A DNA stretch of 64,000 nt, from assembly GCA_963971225.1 (NCBI GenBank), contig OZ020267.1, positions 95,531,648 to 95,595,647 of the forward strand, in the 5' to 3' direction. Positions within the stretch are counted from its first letter, which is position 1, and every line of letters begins with the position of its first letter. The notes beneath the pieces are model-generated. The model was not told where the DNA came from. It worked only from the letters and a program-made list of their open reading frames with translations, and made no database searches. Source of the DNA: Melieria omissa (lineage: Eukaryota > Arthropoda > Insecta > Diptera > Ulidiidae). Shown here piece after piece: positions 56,308 through 64,000 of the stretch. The translations under genes and the position numbers were made by a program.

Positions 56308-59300
56308 TCGGTAAGATCAAAGGATGTAAGTCGCTTCCTGGAATTCTAAGAATACAAACGACGTTTAGCAAGAATATTCAGTTTATTGATGCACTTCCAT
56401 TTAGATTAGAATTAATCTCGTATGGGGAAAGTGTTTTGATGATCACCAATTTTCTTAGCTTTCCTCGATCATATTTCTGATTTCTGATTGTATTTATGTT
56501 CAGTCTCATAATCTCGTCTAAATCTCATTTGTTTGTATATTTACTTGGTTCACTCATTTAGCTTTTCATCACAACCCATTACTGCTTATTGTGCTTCTTT
56601 CCTGGTGCCTCTACTTTGACGTCGAAATCTTCATCTTGTTACATTAAGCAATGTGATTCCTCTACTTGAATCATTCACTCAATCAAGGATATGTTGTCTC
56701 CTATCGACGTTGGCAGTGAAAACTCGCCTCGTCGACACTTCATCTTCCTTCTAAACGACACGGTGGCAGTTTATATGCAGAGCGCCACTTCTATCGGCGC
56801 TGTTTGCCGCGCTACAGTGGTTTCAATTCCAGCTAATCTCTGCAATTACACGCCCAAAAGTCAGCCATAAATTGCATTCAACATGTCTAGACTGGGAACA
56901 CTTTTGCGCCAAATTGATGCAAAATCTCGAAAATTAAGCGGCAAATCGTGTGGAAAACACAATGAACGCCAACGTGTAGGGAATTTCTGTAAATTGCCAA
57001 TTATTTGCCATTGAGACGTTGGCGCAAAGGGGCAGCTGCGAAAAATTTCAATTAGGCGCCAATAAAGCAAAGAGCGGCAAAAAACGAAGCAAATGAATTT
57101 CGAATTCTACAAATTCGCGATTTTCACGAAATTGCAGTTATTTTTTTTTGTTGTGTTCAATTATATATCCACAAGTTATTGCACAATAGATTTCTCTAGC
57201 CTTAGCTTGTTAAATTTTCAGTCTCTGTTTGTGTTTTGGAAATTTAGATTTTCCTAAAACAAAAAAAAAAAGGTTTGAGCTTTAAATTACACATTCTTTG
57301 CTTTTGTGCCGGCCTCATTTTGTATCTAATATGCGCCAGCCATTTCAACGTACTTCCGCTTCCGCTTTGGTCGCTCGAGTTGCTTTTGTGTGTGTGCGAG
57401 CGCGCGCGCCTAAAACGCTGCATTGCCGCATTCCGGCATCAGCGATTTTATTACTTCTAATGCCATTGTCAATAGCGCTGTCACAAATCAATGTGCACAT
57501 ACCCTAAAGTACTGACAACAATTACAGCAACAAAAAACCCATTACAGTAACAATGCACTAGAAATGATTTTCTCTCTGCGATGAATGGCCGTCGTGCGGG
57601 CGGAGGCAGAGGGGCTGTCATAGACAAAAGAATGCCAGCAGCCAGTGCCAGAGATAGCGTCAGCGTGGGACCGGCTGTCAATGGGGGCCGGTGGAGTTGT
57701 CAGTGTGAGGGTGAGGGTGGAGTGCGCATATCAATTTCATTGCCGGAAGCGGAAGTGGCAGCATATAAATTTTTTTTGCTCTCGAAAAATGGATGATTGT
57801 TGCATTCAACTCGGCAATGAAAGTCTGTTCGCGTCGCACAAATACATTCCACAAAATCATTTCAATGCTAGGGGAGAGTGGGGCGAATTTGTGTCATTGT
57901 TTGCCGCAGGGTAATGCTGCATTGCTGTGATGATTTTGCACACTGCGTGTATTAAAACTCGTCGTTGTCTGGAAAAGCTTTGAAGCTGAAAAATGTCCCC
58001 TAAACATTTGAGTGTTTGGGGTTTATACATTTTCCCGCGCAAACAAGAATGAGTGGCAACACTGAGGCAGTTGGCAAAGCATCGATTGATGCCTTTTCAG
58101 TTGACAATATTGGTTGCTGGTTGCTGCTGTTTTGTTTTATTTGTTGCTATTGCTGATGACGATGATGATGGCAATGCTTTCTGTGCTCGGTGATTCTTAG
58201 TTACCATTGACGTCGTCGCTCTGGTGCCTGTTTAGGGCGGTTGAGGCGATGACTTGCTGCTCGTATTCCTGACAGCGCCTTCACACGCTGCCGGCTGTCT
58301 GCCTGTTGGCCTGACTCTCTGTCTGTCCCGTTGCCTGTCTGTCACTTTGCACACTAGCCAGTCGGTGTCTTCGTCAGCTGGTTTCAGTTTCGTTCGTTCG
58401 CTCCACTGTCTGTCGCTTTAACCATTACACTCCCCCAATTCCTGCTTCAGTTGAACGGCGTTGGCATTTTGTTTGTTAAATGCTTTACTTTCGGATCGCT
58501 TGCTTAAGGTTGAATAGCATCGGCAACAACAATACCCATAGTTGTCTACTGGTTGCCCAACAACATTTGCAAGTCGTACGTGTCTGTGCTGCAGTGCTGA
58601 TGGACCTAAGTGCTCGCGGGGCGGAATGTCGGTTGAGGAAAAGCCAAAAAATAAACCGAAAGCAACACAAAACGGAAGAGGGAAAAGACGAAAAGGCAAC
58701 AACTGTTTGTGAAAATGTCATTAGGTAAATGAATTGCACTTTTTAATGGATTTTCTGTTCCTCTCACCGTCGCCGTCGCACCCGTTCACGCTCTCATCTC
58801 GGCTCCGTTTGCCGCGCACGTCTGCCTTCTCGTCGGCGCTATTTTTTTTTTTTTATAAAATTTAATGTTTGCGGTTGCTGCTGTTCTTGATACAAAGAAT
58901 CGAGCATAATGGATTATTCAATTGTATGGAAAATTGAATTTTATTTTCCGGACAAACATCAAAATCAAGCCACATTGGGTTATTGACCAATGAATGGCGC
59001 AGCGTTTTGATTGCCGCAATAAAGTGGCAAAACAATGTTGAGCTGACTGTAAAAAAGCAGTAGGGATAATTTAATTTTGACTTAGAAGTGGAAATGAGGA
59101 GTGTAATAATCGGTTCTTGTTATTCAAACCTGCACAATAATTATTGCGAAAAACAGTCTCAGCAAGATTTATTTTCTTAACAATGTTCACAAGGCACTCA
59201 GGTGGAAAAGATAATATAAATGTGAGAAAGGAGAAAATGTGACGTTTTTATCAACTGATGCTGTTTAAATCTGAATAAAAAATAATGCCAACAAAATTGT

Positions 59301-59384
59301 TTCTTGATTTTTGTTTTCTTTTTTGCTTTGTACATAAATAATTTCTGTAATCATGTAATGTAATTTGAATTACTCGGCAGACGT
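56308..59384. other. Gene-free stretch with short ctgt and triplet runs
   Basis: No exon is recognised. Short ctgtctgt runs lie around 58318-58342 and poly-T at 58841-58854. Positions 57.5-58.7 kb are more G+C-rich, with overlapping open frames that have no known domain. Confidence 0.45.
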
Positions 59385-59777
59385 TGTAAAATAAATCAAT
59401 AAATAAACAAATAATTTAAATAAATAATAAATAAATTACTAAGAAAAAACTTACTCGAATAAATTAATAAATCATTAAATAAAAAGAATAAATTAATTAA
59501 TTAAAAAAATATAAATTAAAATTAATTAATAAATGAATTAATAAATTAATTTATTTTTACATATACTTAATTAATAAATAACATTTTATTTATTTATTTT
59601 TACATATACTTAATTAATAAATAAATAAATAACTAAAGAAATAAATAAAATCATAAATCAATTAAAATAAATAAAAATAAATAAGTAAATAAATAAATAA
59701 GGAAAAATTAAATAAATAAATAATTATTAAATTAATACATAAATAATTATGTATAAATAAAAAATTACATTAATAAG

Positions 59778-59836
<59 letters not shown>

Positions 59837-59850
59837 ATACATAAAAGTTA
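59385..59850. repeat. Large (TAAA)n tract
   Basis: About 460 bp of aaat/taaa units. The last 70 bp (59775-59845) is a nearly pure (AAAT)n array, and earlier parts are interrupted. It continues as (AAAT)n at 60206-60240 after a GC-rich insert. Confidence 0.9.
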
Positions 59851-60203
59851 AGGTCGCCGCCAGGTGGCCGCCAAAAAAATGAGCGCGAGGAACTCCCTCG
59901 GGGAGCTCCTCGCGCTAGCAAATAAAACTCCAATCTTACTTTTAAACCGTTTATTCAGTTCCGCTCCCAAAAACCAACTAAACTTATTCTAATTAACAGC
60001 TTAAACTAAACCTCGGCATTGCTGCTGGTAAATGCTGACTCGGCCGCGGCACCGCCGCCGGTAGAAGTGGAGTCAGCAGAATTGGGCAACGCAAGGAGTT
60101 TCGGGTTACACGGTGCTTCGATTGCATTCCGAGTTGGTGGGAAACTACACACGTTGCAGTGCCGCGTGATGCGTGTCGTAACGGGTGCACCGGTTGTGTT
60201 AAC

Positions 60204-60205
<2 letters not shown>
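59851..60205. mobile_element. GC-rich insert of unknown origin inside the (TAAA)n tract
   Basis: About 355 bp of clearly different composition interrupts the (TAAA)n tract. It contains a hairpin at 59882-59916: 16-bp arms beginning agcgcgaggaactccc and paired with gggagctcctcgcgct, one mismatch. An aataaaact word follows soon after, then a G+C-rich segment. The edges read gttaaggtcg and gtgttaactt, so both contain ttaa. The layout (hairpin, poly-A-type signal, abrupt borders) would suit a solo LTR or another mobile fragment, but no family is recognised. Confidence 0.45.
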
Positions 60206-60235
<30 letters not shown>

Positions 60236-60240
60236 AAAAG
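60206..60240. repeat. (AAAT)n microsatellite, far side of the insert
   Basis: Seven AAAT units followed by aaaaaagaaataaat. It probably belongs to the same original array as 59385-59850. Confidence 0.85.
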
Positions 60241-61605
60241 AAATAAATAGATAATTTAAATAAATAAATAATTAAAAGATGATTTACAATCTTTTTATTC
60301 ATTCAGTAGGGATTTAGCCAATTGGAAAAGGGAAGTTAAGGAAAAGTAAATGTTTTTTTTTTTTGTGTAAATTGAAAAGTTTTCAGACATTCACGCAGAA
60401 TTTTTAATTTTTTATGAAGTCTGTGGACTGTCGACTGAGTTGTCTTGATTACTTTATTATTTCCATCTGATTAACAACCACGAATAATGACAACTCTAGC
60501 ACCGTGGAATCCTAATAACCAATTTATCGTTTTTCAACACTGAAAATGGCAACTGTCAGTCTTTAGCACTGCAATTATGGCCGCATTGCATAACTGCTCG
60601 CCAATCATTATTTATCTACGAGTGTATCTGGTATTTGTCGGCGGCTTTGTCACTGGCTCGCGGTGCTCGGTGCTTGTCCGCCTCTGTCCATCAATCAATT
60701 CGCACATTGCCGGCTCATCCATAATTCCGCATGCAGTGCAATTGTAACACTCAATAATAACCCACATAAATAATTAATTAACCCGTTTTTGCGCACGTTT
60801 CCTGCGCCAAACTGCAGTTGGTGCCCTTTGCGGGCGTTGGCTCTGCTGTCTTTCCTGGGCCATCATCGCGTGCGGCTAAATGCTGCGATTAAAGTGCAAC
60901 CTTTCCGCAAATGCTCAATCGCAACGCTGAGCGCAGACGTGCCGCCACGTACGCAGTTGTCTTTTGCTATGCGCTGTGGGTGTGTGAGCCGCACGGCGAC
61001 AGCAGCAACAACAACAACGGCAAAAAGAACAAACGTGCTGTTGGTTAATTTTTCAATTGAAATTGTCTGCTGTTGTTGTCAGTGTTGCGTTTTTTATTTA
61101 CCTGCATGTTGGCGATCATTATTTACACTGCGTTGTTGTTCTAAGGTTTTTTTTCTGCTTCGTTGATTGCAATCATTTGCGGAAACTGTCTGAAAGGTGC
61201 TTGACACAATTGTAATGGAATTTCAGTTATTTACAAATTATCACAGTTTGTTTTGCTTTCACTATTTAATTGAAGTATTTGTAAATGTAGTCAAACATTT
61301 GTTTTGTTGCTGTCGACATACAATAAATCGAGCTTTACCATTTAAACATTTTTGCGGTCGTTTGTATATGAGGAGAGCTTTGCAGCTTTATGATTTTTAG
61401 TTATTCTCATTGACGATTTACTCTAATTTGTGCTGATTTATTATCTACTTAAATATTTAGGTGAATGCAATACACTGTAGAGAGTTATGAGTGTTGAAAT
61501 AGCAACATGTTGACAAGTGTAATAAAAGACAACGATTGATTTTACTTTCGATAAATCAGCTTTTTAAAGTGGGAAAGTTATACACGGAACCTTTAAAAAG
61601 AAAAT
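60241..61605. other. Gene-free stretch
   Basis: No exon is recognised. A G+C-richer patch at 60.8-61.1 kb contains an AACAACAACAAC run (about 61004-61018) and a 125-codon open frame without a known domain. Confidence 0.45.
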
Positions 61606-61621
61606 CCTTGGTGCGCCACTG
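61606..61621. mobile_element. Solo hAT-type terminal repeat
   Basis: ccttggtgcgccactg, in reverse cagtggcgcaccaagg, matches the end motif of the hAT-type elements at 25800 and 44410. No partner end is visible upstream, so this may be a fragment or chance. Confidence 0.3.
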
Positions 61622-61847
61622 GTATATTCTCTATAACAAATAATTGCTGTTGCGTAACATTTCTTGTTAACTGTTTTAATTTACTAATTCTTGACATGAC
61701 TTCTAAGCGGTTTAAGTAAAGTTTTGCTGGTTTCAAACGGAAGCATACTTAGTTGGAAACTAATGTTTGCATTTTAAAACAAAAATTACAAATTTGCATT
61801 TGCCAATGAGATTCATTTGAAATTCTTGGATCGACCCTGCAATTTAA

Positions 61848-62059
61848 CCCTCTCGAGACGGGGTTTAATTTTGAAAATCAAAACACTCTTGGCAGAAATG
61901 ATTTCATAGAATGAAATTTGGGGATAGAAAGTTATGTTGCATAGTCGCAAATTTTGAAATGATTCTTTTATCCGGAGACATAAAATACGTGGCTCATAAG
62001 ATCTGTTTTGAGGTTAATGCCTCTTGGTGGGACGTATTATCCCAGTAGTTCCGAAAGGG
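61848..62059. mobile_element. 212-bp piggyBac-type MITE with TTAA duplication
   Basis: TTAA flanks both ends (61844-61847 and 62060-62063). The ends are inverted: CCCTCTCGAGAC at the left and, in reverse, CCCTTTCGGAAC at the right (9 of 12). TTAA plus CCCTTT-like ends is the piggyBac signature. It is too short to encode anything. Confidence 0.7.
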
Positions 62060-62117
62060 TTAACTCTTAACGAGGTTTTGCAAACATTTGGATATCACAA
62101 TAATTGATATCGATTAA

Positions 62118-62898
62118 GGGCCGTTTTCTCATCTTCCCGTTAAAGTGACCGGTAGCTAAAGTGAACTTTAGCTAAAGGTCACTTTAAAGTGGCCGGTAAA
62201 TATTTTCGTTTTCTCATCTTCCTGATAAATATAAATTTAACAGGTCTGATTTTTTTGCCATCACTGGTCAGCATTGGGCAGCACTAGGCGGCGCAATCAG
62301 CTGTTTGTGAAAAATTATAATTATTTTTGAAGGAAAAAATAAAAATTTTGCCTGGCAAAATCTTGTTGATGCTTTTACTGGCAAATGGGGCGTGTCCCGA
62401 CGTTGGAAATCGTTGAGGGACAAGTTTGACAGCTTGAAGCGCAAGTCCAAGCTGGAACTTGCAGCGCAGAAGAGCGAGACGTATCGCACAGGTGGCGGCC
62501 CAGCAGCGATTGGACATGTCAGCAGTGCAAAGCAGTGAAATAGTCCAATTGGCTGTTATATGTTATATTTGCCGCATTTTGTGACTCCGTACTTTCAAAA
62601 GCATCTTCCAGTGCATGAATTTAAGAAACACGCCTATTTTCCATACCGAAAGATCTCAAATTCAAATTTCATTTCAGATTGTAATTTCATTATCAGCTGT
62701 TTTTTGTTTGTAAACAAACATATGCATGTACTTGGCACCATTTCCACTTAAAGTTCACTTTAAAGTTTAACAGCCACTCAATCCTCCCGGTAAATTTTAT
62801 CGGGAGGATAGCTTAACGGGCAGATGAGAAAACGAAAATGCGTTTATCGGCCCGTTAAAGTGAACTTTAAAGTTAACGGGAAGATGAGAAAACGGCCC
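62118..62898 (+). mobile_element. 781-bp PIF/Harbinger-type element
   Basis: The ends are perfect 26-bp inverted repeats beginning gggccgttttctcatcttcc at both termini. The 3-bp flank taa is present on both sides (62115-62117 and 62899-62901), fitting the TWA duplication of PIF/Harbinger elements. A second, imperfect inverted pair (cgttttctcatcttcc near 62204 and its reverse near 62822) lies inside. The interior carries a Myb/SANT-like coding relic, which Harbinger elements encode beside their transposase. No transposase frame is seen. Confidence 0.82.
62326..62538 (+). pseudogene. Myb/SANT-like DNA-binding protein relic of the Harbinger element
   Basis: The plus strand reads NFAWQNLVDAFTGKWGVSRR, then WKSLRDKFDSLKRKSKLELA and AQKSETYRTGGGPAAIG to a stop at 62536-62538. 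The W..L..K...LK.K spacing followed by TGGGP is characteristic of the Myb/SANT-like proteins of Harbinger elements. The first part of the domain and the start codon are missing, and the product ends soon after TGGGP, so it is truncated. Confidence 0.7.
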
Positions 62899-62901
62899 TA
62901 A

Positions 62902-64000
62902 GTTTACTAACTGATGATTCGTTGAGCTGCTCGCTAACCTAAACTAATCTTTCAAGGTAGGCCAGGTCTACTAGAAAATTAGCCCTAAGGTGTTGAAGTC
63001 TTCTTCTGACCAGATATACACAGTGCTGCTTTTCAGCTACTTATGGTAATGGTTATTACAATGGAGATCTGCAGCTGCTTAGTTTTCTAATGAAGGTTTC
63101 CGTGGAAATACTGTATCAGCGTTCTATTGTTCCATTGAGAATATTTCCATTTGACAATAAATATGACAGACGCCTTCAGTACGCCAATTGGTTCAATTGT
63201 GTGCAACAGCGTAGTATCATTTTGCTTAGCTAGCTTTTGTATTGTTCTACAAGGTGCAATAATAAAGCAATAATAAATTAAAAAAAACTCGCTTAGCAAC
63301 ATTTTTTGCATAGACACATGTTGCATAATAATGCACACGCTTAAATATTGCCCAACGTGCTCGTATGTTAATTACGTAGCTAAATTACTAGTTTAATATG
63401 CTAATTGTCAACAATAATTAATTCACACCATGTTTGCACAAAGTGGAATTATTTGGTTGCTGGTTGCTTGTTATGGCAATGTGTGGGAAATGTTGCTGAG
63501 CTAATAATAAGTAATTAAACACTTTAATGTTTGGTACAATTAAATTATTAAAATACTAATTATTGATTTATTATTTTTTAATTACATTATTTTAGTATGG
63601 TGAAATGTTTAGAATTTTCATTCATCCTGTCAAGAATGAAAGGTAATAATTTAAATTTTTTTAGCTTATGAAACTTGTGTTGAATGCGACAAATTTAAAA
63701 TTGACTGACTTAGTATGATAGTCAGTAGCTCAAGTCATACAGAACATTAAACGTAATCAAACGTTTGTTCTGATGTTCCTGCATTAAACGAAACATTTTA
63801 CACCCTGCACTGGGCTGTCTGGTTATCTTCCGAGCTGATAAGGCAAAACGGTAATATAAATATATGTCACTCTTATCATCCGGCAATTAGATTTAGATTT
63901 ATATATTTGTTCAATTCATTTCATTTGTCCGATGCCCATCGGTTCGACAACTAGTTGCTATAGTAAGGATAATTAATTTAATTGACTGGCACGAGAGCCC
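62902..64000. other. Gene-free AT-rich end of the window
   Basis: No exon, RNA gene or element end is recognised. Positions 63290-63600 are dense in taattaat words. Confidence 0.5.

Noticed and set aside
1..64000. CRISPR array or bacterial operon
   Set aside because: No regularly spaced identical repeats with unique spacers; introns and AT-rich spacing show eukaryotic DNA.

Overview
This is nuclear DNA of an insect, most likely a higher (schizophoran) fly. The protein-coding exons read like Drosophila-type orthologues. Introns carry GT..AG borders and range from 60 bp to more than 7 kb. Non-coding DNA is AT-rich with many CAA/GTT triplet runs, and short DNA-transposon remnants are scattered throughout. 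A tephritid-like fly is my guess; the sequence does not prove it.

Layout. Positions 1-17.4 kb hold no gene I can support: simple repeats, a hAT-transposon relic (5393-6102) and a possible tRNA-derived SINE (about 9.24-9.44 kb). A compact gene pair follows: transcription elongation factor TfIIS on the minus strand (17891-19059, two exons) and, head to head across 521 bp, the mitochondrial F1-ATPase assembly chaperone ATPAF2/ATP12 on the plus strand (19581-20606, four exons). A 52-codon open frame encoding a membrane-type peptide overlaps the TfIIS stop (17760-17918, minus).

Positions 23581-34658 (minus) hold a six-exon gene for a 940-residue SMYD4-like TPR/MYND/SET protein. Its MYND finger is intact, but the SET motifs that bind cofactor and line the active site are altered. 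Its introns contain a strand-biased purine tract, a hAT-type miniature element, a frameshifted TE-associated coding relic and a 1.2-kb AT-rich block.

From 36 to 41 kb come a 20-bp palindrome repeated three times, two non-LTR retrotransposon tails (one a dated insertion with a 13-bp target duplication) and a 515-bp hAT element with a perfect 8-bp duplication. At 42802 an unrecognised plus-strand gene starts: a 32-nt first coding exon joins in frame to an exon at 50484-50671 across a 7.65-kb intron, and the gene continues past the recognised exons. That intron holds about seven diverged copies of a roughly 140-bp purine-rich repeat, a hAT MITE, G-runs and a very fresh-looking 834-bp hAT copy (48750-49583).

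From 51 to 64 kb no exon is recognised. It holds a retrotransposon tail, two piggyBac-type TTAA miniature elements, a large (TAAA)n tract with a GC-rich hairpin-bearing insert, and a 781-bp PIF/Harbinger element with a Myb/SANT coding relic.

The host genes act in separate processes: Pol II elongation, mitochondrial ATP synthase assembly, and a probable protein-binding SMYD role. They do not form a pathway. I found no CRISPR array, operon-like cassette or rRNA gene, and no canonical tRNA gene.
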